Under the pieces are notes generated by a model, which saw only the letters and a list, made by a program, of their open reading frames with translations, did no database searches and was not told the origin of the DNA. This document shows positions 1-9,500 of a stretch of 61,072 nucleotides of DNA, piece by piece. The position numbers and the translations under genes are program-made. Positions within the stretch are counted from its first letter, which is position 1. Each line of letters opens with the position of its first letter. The stretch comes from Hyphomicrobiales bacterium (GTDB lineage Bacteria > Pseudomonadota > Alphaproteobacteria > Rhizobiales > Beijerinckiaceae): contig UCLR01000002.1 in assembly GCA_900473415.1 (NCBI GenBank), positions 1-61,072 on the forward strand, read 5' to 3'.

Positions 1-1427
1 TTGTGCTTGGTCGATTCGAAGTCCTGGCTCGCCAGGAGCTCGCGCAGGAACACGGTCTCGCGCTTGTTGTTGGGCAGTTCGATGCCAATCGCGTTCTTGC
101 CCTGCACCACCGCGACACGCGCCGAGATCGCGCTCATCGAACGCGCGATGTCGTCCGCCAGCGAAATCACCCGGGAGGACTTCGTGCCCGGAGCCGGCTC
201 CAACTCGTAGAGCGTCACCACGGGGCCGGGGCGAACCTGCGTGATCTCGCCGCGCACGCCGAAATCCTCGAGCACGCCTTCGAGCAGCGTGGCGTTCTGC
301 TCCAGCGCGTCGGCCGAGACGGCGTTGGCGGGGGCCTTCTTCGGCTCGGCGAGATAGGTCAGCGGCGGCAGCTCAAACGAATCGCGGTCGAGCAGGGAAG
401 GCTGAGCCTCGCGTTGCATGCGCTTGCCCGGCTTCGGAGCCGCCTGCGGCATAGTCACGCGCGGGGCGTTGAGGTCGCGCAGGTCCTGCGGCTCGTCGTC
501 CAGGTCGAACGGTGCGTCGAAATCGTCGTGATCGGGCTCCGCGAGCGCGGGGCGGCGCGAAACCGGAAGCGGTTCCGGGTCGAATTCGGGCAGGCTGCGG
601 CGGGCGGGCTGCCCCTCGCCGAATTGCGGCTCGCGCCGCACACGACCCTGCGGGGCGACAGCGACGGCGCCGGTATCGACGGCTGGCTGAGGCGGGTGCG
701 GCAGGCGGCGCAGGACGGCGGCGCGCAGCGCCATCGCGCCATGGGCGAGCCAGCCGATCAGGATGACGGCGATGCCCGGCTCGTCGTCGCGGCGCTCTTC
801 GCCGTCGGACCAGCTGTCCTCCGCCTCGTCGGCGTCGAGCATGGGATCTTCGTCGGTGACGAAGCCGAAGCCGGCGGCGGCGGTGACGGCGAGAATGGCG
901 ACACCGGCATAGAGGAAGCCGACGAAGCTGCCGACCGCGCTGCCGGCGATGCCGGCGATGTTGCGGGTGCCGAAGAGCAAGCCGTCGCCGATGACGCCGC
1001 CCATGCCGGTCGGCAATGGCCAGCGCGGCGTGACGGGCAGGGCGCTGGCGACGGCAGCGCTGGCCGCGATGCCGACGACCCAGAGGCCGAGCTTCAGTGC
1101 GCCGCGGTCGAAGAGGTGGAAGCGAATCAGGCGCAGCGACCAGATCAGCGGCGGAAACAGCAGGGCGATGACGCCCAGCCCAACGAGCTGCATCAGGAGG
1201 TCGGCGATCATGGCGCCGGGGCGGCCAAGCCAGTTCCGGACGGCGCCGCTGGTCGCGTTGTTGAGGCTGGGATCGTCGACCGACCAGCTCGCCAGCGCGA
1301 CCGCGACGCCCACCATCAGCGCCAGCAGCCCGAGCCCCGTCAGCTCCGACGCGCGGCGCGACAGGAACTCCCGCACCGGATCGGGCAGGCGGTCCATGAG
1401 CGATTGGGAGCGGCGGATGGTGCGCAT
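1..1427 (-). CDS. ftsK: DNA translocase FtsK, N-terminal part (runs off the window)
   Basis: Reading the minus strand from ATG at 1427 gives about 475 residues with no stop before the window edge, so the C-terminus is missing here. Four hydrophobic segments lie near residues 28-50, 73-98, 113-135 and 160-188, as in the FtsK membrane domain. A long linker rich in Pro, Asp and Arg follows. From about residue 385 the sequence matches the FtsK alpha domain (LEGVLEDFGVRGEI, PGPVVTLYELEPAPGTK). The RecA-like motor and the gamma domain must lie outside the window. By family, FtsK sits at the division septum and pumps chromosome dimers apart while helping divisome assembly. The whole stretch also has an open plus-strand frame, which is a shadow. 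Confidence 0.93.
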   Translation of the reverse strand, partial: MRTIRRSQSLMDRLPDPVREFLSRRASELTGLGLLALMVGVAVALASWSVDDPSLNNATSGAVRNWLGRPGAMIADLLMQLVGLGVIALLFPPLIWSLRLIRFHLFDRGALKLGLWVVGIAASAAVASALPVTPRWPLPTGMGGVIGDGLLFGTRNIAGIAGSAVGSFVGFLYAGVAILAVTAAAGFGFVTDEDPMLDADEAEDSWSDGEERRDDEPGIAVILIGWLAHGAMALRAAVLRRLPHPPQPAVDTGAVAVAPQGRVRREPQFGEGQPARRSLPEFDPEPLPVSRRPALAEPDHDDFDAPFDLDDEPQDLRDLNAPRVTMPQAAPKPGKRMQREAQPSLLDRDSFELPPLTYLAEPKKAPANAVSADALEQNATLLEGVLEDFGVRGEITQVRPGPVVTLYELEPAPGTKSSRVISLADDIARSMSAISARVAVVQGKNAIGIELPNNKRETVFLRELLASQDFESTKH

Positions 1428-1614
1428 GCGGCCTGGGGTCGAGATCCGGATTGTCGGGCCGCGAGTCCGGCCGTGATCGGAAGGTTAGGAAGGCGAGGTT
1501 AAGACCCGCTTAACCTTGAGACGGATGCGCCGGCTCCTGACGCCCGTTGTCGGCAGGGCGCGGAACGGATTGGCGGCGGCGCTCTCTTGTCAGCCGGTGG
1601 GCATGGAGACGATC

Positions 1615-1947
1615 ATGAACGCATCCCATTCAGGCAAGGCCCGAATCGCACGGATCTGGCGAGGCCGCACGGTGTCGTCGAAGGCCGATGAATATGCCGA
1701 ATATCTGCAGCGCGAAGGGGTGACGCCACTGCAGGAGACGGCGCTCGGGGTTCAGATGTTCCGGGAGGATCGCGAGACCGAAAGCGAGTTCGTCACGATC
1801 TCCTACTGGGAAAGCGTCGAGGCGATGTCGCGCTTCGCGGGTCCGGATCCCCGCCAGATCCACCATCTGCCACGCGATGCGGAGTATCTGGTCGCGCTGC
1901 CCGATGCGGTTCAGGTTCTCCATATCGTCGTGAACGAGCCGGGCTGA
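1615..1947 (+). CDS. antibiotic biosynthesis monooxygenase (ABM) fold small protein
   Basis: A 110-residue protein. The start at 1615 is chosen because a GGAG motif lies six bases before it, whereas the in-frame upstream codons have no such signal. The pattern ARIWRGRT ... AEYAEYLQREGV ... FVTISYWESVEAMSRFAG resembles the ferredoxin-like ABM/DUF4188-type dimeric folds, in which a central SYW strand and a helix carry substrate contacts. No catalytic role can be read from the sequence. It stands alone, divergent from ftsK and convergent with amtB, separated from the latter by a strong hairpin at 1969-1994. Confidence 0.7.
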   Translation: MNASHSGKARIARIWRGRTVSSKADEYAEYLQREGVTPLQETALGVQMFREDRETESEFVTISYWESVEAMSRFAGPDPRQIHHLPRDAEYLVALPDAVQVLHIVVNEPG

Positions 1948-1968
1948 AAGCGCGCCGACACAAACGAA

Positions 1969-1994
1969 AGCCCCGGCGGTTGCCCGCCGGGGCT
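1969..1994 (-). terminator. hairpin between convergent genes, terminator of glnK-amtB
   Basis: Perfect 11-bp arms (AGCCCCGGCGG / CCGCCGGGGCT) enclose a 4-nt loop. Read on the minus strand, the stem is followed by TTTCGTTTG, as for an intrinsic terminator of the amtB transcript. On the plus strand the tail is poor in T, so termination of the facing gene would be weaker. Confidence 0.75.
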
Positions 1995-2027
1995 CGACGT
2001 TTCACGTGAATCGCCCGAGCGGCGGGA

Positions 2028-3497
2028 TCAGCTGTGGTAGGCGCGCTCGCCATGCTCGGCGATGTCGAGACCCTCGCGCTCCTGATCCGTCGTGACGCGC
2101 AGGCCGACGACAACGTCGACGATCTTGTAGATGATCGCCGAGCCGACGCCGCTGAACACCAGCGTGAACAGCACGGCCTTGACCTGGCTCATCACCGCCG
2201 GTCCGAACTCGTAGGCCGCGGCGACGAGCTCGCCCGGCTTCGTGGAGTAGTCCGGGATACCAGCGCCACCCAGCGCCGTGTTGACCAGGACGCCGGTGCC
2301 GATGGCGCCGATGATGCCGCCGATGCAGTGGACGCCGAAGACGTCGAGCGAGTCGTCGTAGCCGAGAGCATTCTTCACCGTCGAGCAGAAGAAGAAGCAG
2401 ACCGTGCCGGCGATGAGGCCGAGAACGATCGAGCCCATCGGGCCGGCAAAGCCGGCGGCCGGGGTGACGGCGACGAGGCCGGCGACGGCGCCCGAGACCA
2501 TGCCGAGCATCGAGGGCTTGCCCTTGACCGCCCATTCCGTGAACAGCCAGGCGACGGCGGCGGCGGCGGTGGCGACGAAGGTGTTCATCATCGCAAGCGC
2601 GGCGGTGCCGTTGGCTTCGAGGTTCGAGCCGGCGTTGAAGCCGAACCAGCCGACCCAGAGGAGGGCGCCACCAATCAGGGTCATGGTCAGCGAGTGCGGG
2701 GCCATCAGCTCCTTGCCGAAGCCGATGCGCTTGCCGATCAGCAGGCAGCCGACGAGGCCGGCGATACCCGCGTTGATGTGCACGACCGTGCCGCCGGCGA
2801 AGTCGAGCGCACCCCACTTGAAGAGCATGCCGGCATCGGCATTGACCGCATCGAGCGCGGCCTGAGCGGCCACCTTGCCGTCAGCGCCGGCCTCGGCGAG
2901 CGCCTTGGCGGCATTGCCGACCGCATCCGGGCCGCCCCAGTACCAGACCATATGGGCCATCGGGAAGTAGATGAAGGTGACCCAGAGGACCATGAACAGC
3001 AGCAGCGCCGAGAACTTCATGCGCTCGGCGAAGGCGCCGACGATGAGGGCCGGCGTGATGCAGGCGAAGGTCATCTGGAAGCAGACATAGACCAGCTCGG
3101 GGATGACAACGCCGTTGGAGAAGGTCGCCGCGGTGGTGGTCGCGTCGACGCCGCGCAGGAAGGCCTTCGAGAAGCCGCCGACGAAGTCGTTCAGTCCGCC
3201 GCCGCCGGTGAAGGCGAGCGAGTAGCCGTAGAACACCCAGAGAAGCGCCACGACACAGGTGATGGCGAAGACCTGGGTCAGCACCGAGAGCATGTTCTTG
3301 CTGCGGACGAGGCCGCCATAGAACAGCGCGAGGCCGGGGATGGTCATGAGCAGCACGAGCACCGTGGAGCTCATCATGAAGGCGACGTCGCCCTTGTTCG
3401 GGGTCGGGGCCGCAGGGGTCTGGGCGAGCGCGGCGCCCGCGACGCCGGCGAGCGCGAGCCCGACGAGTCCTGCCCGGCTGAGGGTCTTGAAATTCAT
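2028..3497 (-). CDS. amtB: ammonium transporter AmtB
   Basis: 489 residues. The start at 3497 follows a good AGGAG site and yields a signal peptide ending near ALAQ, as in other Amt precursors. The Amt signature regions are present: TIPGLALFYGGLVRSKN near the N-terminus, the first pore histidine region VVHINAGIAGLVG, and the second in FGVHCIGGIIGAIGTG. About eleven membrane segments are expected. The protein conducts ammonium/ammonia across the inner membrane and is closed by binding of the GlnK T-loop. It is 28 bp downstream of glnK on the same strand, so the two form the usual glnK-amtB operon, induced under nitrogen limitation. The N-terminal linker after the signal peptide is Ala/Pro-rich, which is unremarkable. 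Confidence 0.96.
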   Translation of the reverse strand: MNFKTLSRAGLVGLALAGVAGAALAQTPAAPTPNKGDVAFMMSSTVLVLLMTIPGLALFYGGLVRSKNMLSVLTQVFAITCVVALLWVFYGYSLAFTGGGGLNDFVGGFSKAFLRGVDATTTAATFSNGVVIPELVYVCFQMTFACITPALIVGAFAERMKFSALLLFMVLWVTFIYFPMAHMVWYWGGPDAVGNAAKALAEAGADGKVAAQAALDAVNADAGMLFKWGALDFAGGTVVHINAGIAGLVGCLLIGKRIGFGKELMAPHSLTMTLIGGALLWVGWFGFNAGSNLEANGTAALAMMNTFVATAAAAVAWLFTEWAVKGKPSMLGMVSGAVAGLVAVTPAAGFAGPMGSIVLGLIAGTVCFFFCSTVKNALGYDDSLDVFGVHCIGGIIGAIGTGVLVNTALGGAGIPDYSTKPGELVAAAYEFGPAVMSQVKAVLFTLVFSGVGSAIIYKIVDVVVGLRVTTDQEREGLDIAEHGERAYHS

Positions 3498-3525
3498 TGC
3501 GCAAAACTCCTGAAAGGGTCGGGGC

Positions 3526-3897
<372 letters not shown>

Positions 3898-3960
3898 TCA
3901 GCCCCGGCGATCTCGTTGCACTCCGCGCGCCCTGCGGATCACAGTGCGTCGCTCCGGCAA

Positions 3961-3976
3961 TTCAAGGCGCGTGCCA
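3961..3976 (-). promoter_or_regulatory. sigma-54-like promoter of glnK-amtB
   Basis: Read on the minus strand the site is TGGCAC-GCGCC-TTGAA. The -24 half is a perfect TGGCAC, the spacing to the -12 half is the required five bases, and the -12 half TTGAA differs from TTGCA at one base. This mismatch falls in the conserved GC pair, so activity is not certain. The position upstream of a nitrogen-controlled operon supports the call. No clear NtrC operator was recognised upstream. Confidence 0.5.
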
Positions 3977-4100
3977 ACCCGCTCCGGACGGCGCGGGGGC
4001 GCGTCCGAAGGCGAAGAGGCGGCAAATCAAGGGGGAAAACCGCGGGCGTGCCCGAGGATTGGGCACGTGTAGATTATTTAGGCAGTCGCCTTAACTCTGG

Positions 4101-4967
4101 TCAGGCGAGGTCGGGCCGGGGCCGGATCAGCCCTTCCTGTGCGACGGAAGCGACGAGCCGGCCCTGCCGGTCGAAGATCAGGCCGCGCGAGAAGCCGCGG
4201 GCGCCGGAGGTCGAGGGGCTGTCCTGCGAATAGAGCAGCCAGTCGTCGGCGCGGAAGGGGCGGTGGAACCAGAGCGCATGGTCGAGGCTCGCGCCCTGGA
4301 TCTTCTGGTCGAAGACCGTGGTGCCGTGGGCGATCAGGCTCGAATCGAGCAACATCAGGTCCGAGGCATAGGCGAGAACGCTCTGATGCAGCGCCGGCTC
4401 GTCCGGTAGAGGCTCCATCGCCCGGATCCAGACGTTGAACTTCGGCTCCATCTTCCCGCCGGTGCGATACCGCTCCAGCTCGACCGGGCGGATCTCGATC
4501 GGCCGCTCGCGCTGGTAGTAGGCCTGGACGGCATCGGGCATGTGCGGGAGCACGTTCTTCGTCATCTCCTCGCGGTCGGGCAGCTCCTCCGGCATCGGCA
4601 CCTTCGGCATCGGCATCTGGTGCTCGTAGCCCGGCTCCTCGACCTGGAAGGAGGCCGACATCGCGAAGATCGCCTCGCCCTTCTGGATGGCGAGCACCCG
4701 GCGCGTGGTGAAGGAGCGGCCGTCGCGCAGGCGGTCGACCTCGTAGACGATCGGGATCGAGGGATCGCCGGCGAGCAGGAAATAGGCGTGCAGCGAATGG
4801 GGCTGGCGGCCTTCGACAGTCTTGCAGGCCGCGTAGAGCGATTGCGCGATGACCTGCCCGCCGAAGACGCGCGGCCAGGTCGATTTCGGGCTGCGACCGC
4901 GGAACAGGTTGCGCTCGAGCTGCTCGAGGTCGAGGATCGACGTCAGAGAGGCGCTGATCTGGGACAT
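4101..4967 (-). CDS. tesB: acyl-CoA thioesterase II (TesB)
   Basis: 288 residues, the normal TesB length, made of two hotdog domains. The first contains WPRVFGGQVIAQSL and HSLHAYFLLAGDP. The second contains LAYASDLMLLDSSL (catalytic Asp region), HGTTVFDQKIQGASLDHALWFHRPF and VASVAQEGLIR (catalytic Gln region). The family hydrolyses medium- and long-chain acyl-CoA to free acid and CoA in the cytoplasm. The gene is transcribed alone, back to back with the FAD-dependent hydroxylase that starts at 5091. Confidence 0.95.
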   Translation of the reverse strand: MSQISASLTSILDLEQLERNLFRGRSPKSTWPRVFGGQVIAQSLYAACKTVEGRQPHSLHAYFLLAGDPSIPIVYEVDRLRDGRSFTTRRVLAIQKGEAIFAMSASFQVEEPGYEHQMPMPKVPMPEELPDREEMTKNVLPHMPDAVQAYYQRERPIEIRPVELERYRTGGKMEPKFNVWIRAMEPLPDEPALHQSVLAYASDLMLLDSSLIAHGTTVFDQKIQGASLDHALWFHRPFRADDWLLYSQDSPSTSGARGFSRGLIFDRQGRLVASVAQEGLIRPRPDLA

Positions 4968-5090
4968 GGTCGGCCGTATCGCGATCTGGTTGACGAGGCG
5001 CCCGGCTGCCCGCAGAGGAGCAGTCGGATTCGCCTCGCATCAGCACCGAGGCATCGCGCGTCGTCAAGCCGGTCGCGAGGGGGAGCAGTC

Positions 5091-6332
5091 ATGAGCATCG
5101 ACCAGGGCGCGCGCATCGTCATCGCCGGCGGCGGCATTGCCGGGCTTTCGCTTGCGCTGGCGCTGAAGCAGGCGCTGGGCGAGGAGTTCGCCGTCGTCCT
5201 GGCCGATCCGGCGCTGGCGACGGCGCCGCGCACCGACAACCGTGCCTATGCGGTGGCGGCGGGCGGCCGCGCCATGCTGGAGACGCTCGGCGTCTGGGAG
5301 GCCGTCGCCGCGACCGCGCAGCCGATGACGGAGATGATCGTCTCCGACAGCCGGACCAAGGATGCGGTGCGCCCGGTCTTCCTGACTTTCGACGGCGAGG
5401 TCGAGCCCGGCCAGGCCTTCGCCCACATGGTCGAGAACGCCGCCCTGATCGCCGGGCTGAAATCGGCCTGCGAGCGGGTCGGGGTCGAGCTTCGTCCCAC
5501 GGGTGTGAGGCGCTTCGCGGCGGAGGATGCGGGAGTCGATATCGTCTTTTCCGACGGCGCGCGCGCCGAGGCTGCCTTGCTGGTCGCAGCCGATGGCGCG
5601 CGCTCGAAGCTGCGCGAGCGGGCGGGCATCGGCTGGGTCGGCTGGAGCTATGGCCAGTCCGGCATCGTCGCCACGATCGGCCATGAGCGGCCGCATCATG
5701 GTCGCGCCGTCGAGCATTTCTTGCCGTCCGGTCCCTTCGCCATGCTGCCGCTGGCGGATGGCGGCCGGCTCGGCCACCGCTCCTCGATCGTCTGGACCGA
5801 GCGGACACAGAATGTGCCGGCTCTGCTTTCGCTCGATAGCGCCGACCTGCTGGCGGAGATCGAGACGCGCTTCGGGCTGGAGCTCGGCGAGATCGCGCTC
5901 GAAAGCGCGGTGAGCGCCCATCCGCTCGGCTTCGGCGTGGCCCGGCGCTTTGTCGATCGGCGTCTGGCGCTGCTCGGCGATGCGGCGCACCTGATCCATC
6001 CGATCGCCGGGCAGGGGCTCAATCTTGGCCTCAAGGACGTCGCGGCGCTGGCCGAGACGATCGTCGACGCGGCGCGGCTCGGGCTTGATCCGGGCTCGCC
6101 CGACGTGCTGGAGGATTACGAGAAGGCGCGCCGCTTCGACACGGTGGCGATGGGCGCGATGACGGACGGGCTCAACCGCCTGTTCTCGAACGATGCGACG
6201 CCGCTCAGGCTCGTGCGCGATCTCGGACTCGGCCTGGTCGACCGCCTGCCGGGATTGAAGCGCTTCTTCATCCGCGAGGCGGCCGGGCTGGCGGGAGCGC
6301 CGCCGCGGCTGCTGCGGGGCGAGGCGCTCTAG
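5091..6332 (+). CDS. UbiH/UbiF/VisC-family FAD-dependent hydroxylase (ubiquinone biosynthesis)
   Basis: 413 residues. The ATG at 5091 is preferred over much earlier in-frame starts because GGGGAG lies seven bases upstream and the FAD-binding strand follows directly. The dinucleotide motif GGGIAG is at residues 13-18, the DG motif (AADGARSKLRE) near 166-176, and the GD motif (LLGDAAHLIHPIAGQGLNLG) near 292-311. The last two are the hallmarks of ubiquinone ring hydroxylases. The exact ring carbon (C1, C5 or C6) cannot be told from the sequence, since alphaproteobacterial UbiL, UbiM and UbiH types look alike. It is convergent with the Trm112-like gene, with only six bases between stops. Confidence 0.88.
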   Translation: MSIDQGARIVIAGGGIAGLSLALALKQALGEEFAVVLADPALATAPRTDNRAYAVAAGGRAMLETLGVWEAVAATAQPMTEMIVSDSRTKDAVRPVFLTFDGEVEPGQAFAHMVENAALIAGLKSACERVGVELRPTGVRRFAAEDAGVDIVFSDGARAEAALLVAADGARSKLRERAGIGWVGWSYGQSGIVATIGHERPHHGRAVEHFLPSGPFAMLPLADGGRLGHRSSIVWTERTQNVPALLSLDSADLLAEIETRFGLELGEIALESAVSAHPLGFGVARRFVDRRLALLGDAAHLIHPIAGQGLNLGLKDVAALAETIVDAARLGLDPGSPDVLEDYEKARRFDTVAMGAMTDGLNRLFSNDATPLRLVRDLGLGLVDRLPGLKRFFIREAAGLAGAPPRLLRGEAL

Positions 6333-6338
6333 TCGCCC

Positions 6339-6533
6339 TCACTCCTCCAACTGCCGCGCCTCTTCCGGCAGCATGATCGGGATGCCGTCGCGGATCGGGT
6401 AGGCGAGCTTGGCCGGGCGGCTGATCAGCTCCTGCTTCGCGGCGTCGTATTCCAGCGTCGCCTTGGTCAGCGGGCAGACCAGGATCTCTAGGAGCTTGGG
6501 GTCGATCCGGGTCGTGATGTCGGTCTCGCTCAT
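6339..6533 (-). CDS. Trm112-family small protein (UPF0434/YcaR)
   Basis: 64 residues with the family core [21 protein letters not shown] and the C-terminal [17 protein letters not shown]. Only one of the family's cysteines (LVCPLT) is evident, so a zinc site is not assured. The YcaR/Trm112 family is small and cytoplasmic; eukaryotic Trm112 activates methyltransferases, while bacterial roles are poorly known. It lies 17 bp downstream of the NAD-glutamate dehydrogenase gene on the same strand and may be co-transcribed with it. Confidence 0.9.
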   Translation of the reverse strand: MSETDITTRIDPKLLEILVCPLTKATLEYDAAKQELISRPAKLAYPIRDGIPIMLPEEARQLEE

Positions 6534-6550
6534 CGTCTTCTTCTTTCGGT

Positions 6551-9500
6551 TCAGCTTTTCTTGCTCGGCAGATCGGCCAGCATGCCGGCGGCCACCATCA
6601 GCTTGGGCAGCGTCAGCCCGGAGCTGGCAATCGCGTTGACGGTGGTGCGGGTGCGCTCCGTCTCCTCGCTGCGTTCGTCGAGCCAGCTCTCCAGCGTGCC
6701 CTTAGCCTTCGCGCTCGCCGCGATCTCGCGCGTCAGCGCCGAATGGGCGTCACTGAGGGTCTCGACCGCCCGCTCGCGGGCCAGGCGCTCATAGTCGTCG
6801 GTCGCCGGCACTGCGGCGGCGGCGGTCTTCAGGCTGGTCAGGCCGAACTGCGCGTCGACGCCGAAGTGGATGCGCGCGACCTCGCCAATCTTGCGCTTGC
6901 TGGCTTCGGCGATGTCGACGATGTCGGTCGCCTCCGCCAGCGCCGGCAGGCTGGCGATGCGGGCGGCGAGCGCTTCGGGCACGCCGTCCGCGGTCAGCAC
7001 GGCGATGCGGGCGAGCCGCGCCTGCGCTGCAGCCTCCGGCAGCAGCTCGCCGAGCTCGCCGGCCAGCGCCGTGACGCCTTCGGCATAGTGGGCGATCGTC
7101 TGCTCGATGGTGCCGGGCTTGGCGACGCCCCGACGCAGGAACCAGCGCATGCGGTCGGTGACGAGCTCCTGGGCCGCGCCATAGAGGCCGAGTTGGGTCC
7201 TGCCGGGGATCGTCGCGTCGAGCGCGTCGATTTCGCTGTTGAGCGCGATCAGCTCGAAGGAATCGCGGGCGATGGCGTAGGCTGCGGCGATCGCCGGCGC
7301 GTCCGAGCGGGTCAGCGCGGCGAGCACCGGCACGAGCGCCGGGCCGCCGCGGTTGACGATGGCGTTGGCGAGCTGCGTCGCCACGATCTCGCGCCGGAGC
7401 TTGTGGCTGGCGATGCCGTCCGGATAGGCGTCGCGCAGCGCCTTCGGGAAATAGCGGACGAGCTCGGTGGCGAGATAGGGATCATCCGGCACGGCCGATT
7501 CGAGCAGCGCGTCGTGAAGCGAGAGCTTGGCATAGGCCAGGAGCACGGAGAGCTCCGGCCGGGTTAGCCCCTCGCCGCGCTTCTCACGCTCGGCGAGCAG
7601 GGCATCGCTTGGCAGGAACTCGACGGTGCGGTCGAGCCGCCCGTCCTGCTCCAGCGTCTGCATCAGGAAGCGCAGGCCCGGCGTGGCAGCTACGCCTTGC
7701 GCCTCGGTCAGCGAGAGCGCCAGCGTCTGCAGGTAGTTGTTGCGCAGGACGAGATCGCCGACCTCGTCGGTCATCGCAGCCAGCAGGGCGTTGCGCTTGT
7801 CCTCGGACAGGCGCCCATCCTTCACCGGGCCTGCGAGCGCGATCTTGATATTGACCTCGACGTCGGAGGTGTTGACGCCGGCGGAATTGTCGATCGCGTC
7901 GGTGTTGAGCCGGACGCCCTTGCGCGCCGCCTCGATGCGGCCGCGCTGGGTGACGCCGAGATTGGCGCCCTCGCCGATCACGCGGGCCCGGACATCGGCG
8001 CCAGCGATGCGGATCGCGTCATTGGCGCGGTCGCCGACCTGGGCGTCGGTCTCGTCGGAGGCGCGGATATAGGTGCCAATGCCGCCGAACCAGAGCAGGT
8101 CGACGCGGCTTTTGAGGATCGCCGTCATCAGCTCAGGCGGCGAGACCTCTGCCCGGTCGATGTCGAGCAGCGCGCGCAGCTCGGCCGAGAGCGGGATGCT
8201 CTTGGACTGGCGCGAGAAGATGCCGCCGCCTTTCGAGATCAGCTTCTTGTCGTAATCGGCCCAGGAGGAACGCGGCAGCGCGAACAGCCGCTTGCGCTCA
8301 GCCAGCGCGGCAGCGGGGTCCGGATCGGGATCGAGGAAGATGTCGCGATGATCGAAGGCCGCGACGAGCTTGATCGCCGGCGAGAGCAGCATGCCGTTGC
8401 CGAAGACGTCGCCCGACATGTCGCCGACGCCCGCCACGGTGAAGGGCGTGCGCTGGATGTCGATATCGACCTCGCGGAAGTGGCGCTTCACCGCCTCCCA
8501 GGCGCCCCGCGCCGTGATGCCCATGCCCTTGTGATCATAGCCCTGCGAGCCGCCCGACGCGAAGGCGTCACCGAGCCAGTGGTGCTTCTCCAGCGAGATG
8601 GCATTGGCGGTGTCGGAGAAGGTCGCGGTGCCCTTGTCGGCGGCGACGACGAGATAAGGGTCGTCGGCGTCATGGCGCACCGTATCGGCCGGGGGAATGA
8701 CCGTCTCGCCGTCGAGATTGTCGGTGAGCTCGAGCAGGTTGCGCACGAAGATGCGGTAGCTCTCGGTGCCCTCCGCCATCCAGGCGGCGCGGTCGGAGGC
8801 CGGCGGAAGCTGCTTCGGGAAGAAGCCGCCCTTGGCGCCGACCGGCACGATGACCGCGTTCTTGACCTGCTGCGCCTTGACGAGGCCGAGCACCTCGGTG
8901 CGGAAGTCCTGCGGCCGGTCCGACCAGCGCAGGCCGCCGCGCGCGACCTTGCCGAAGCGCATATGCACGCCCTCGACGCGGGGCGAATAGACGAAGATCT
9001 CGTAGAGCGGGCGCGGCAGCGGCAGCCCGTCGACCCGTGCGGATTCGAACTTGAAGGTGATCGTCTGGCGCGGATACCCGTCCGGGCCTGTCTGGAAGAA
9101 GTTGGTGCGCAGGCCGGCGTCGACCAGGTTGACGAGGCGGCGCAGGATGCGGTCCTCGTCGAGGCTGGTGACGGCGTCGAGCGCCTGCTCGATCTCCTCG
9201 CGCGTCTGGGCCATGCGCTGCTCGCGCTCGGCGGTCGGGATCCGCGGGTCGAACTTGGCGAAGAACAGCCCGACGAGGCTCGACGCGATCTCGGGATGGC
9301 GGGTCAGCGCGTCGGCGATATAGCCCTGCGCATAGGGCGCGCCGGCCTGACGCAGATAGCGGCCGAGCGCACGCAGCAGCGCTGCCTCGCGCCAGGCGAG
9401 GCCGGCGGCGAGCACGAGCTGGTCGAAACGGTCCGATTCGGCGAGGCCCCGGAACTGCGCCATGAGAGCCGCCTCGATCGTCGGATCGAGGCGCTCGATG

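Noticed and set aside
3..1502. Plus-strand frame at the window start
   Set aside because: The minus strand encodes FtsK with clear membrane and alpha-domain homology. The plus frame has a repetitive Arg/Ala/Gly composition.
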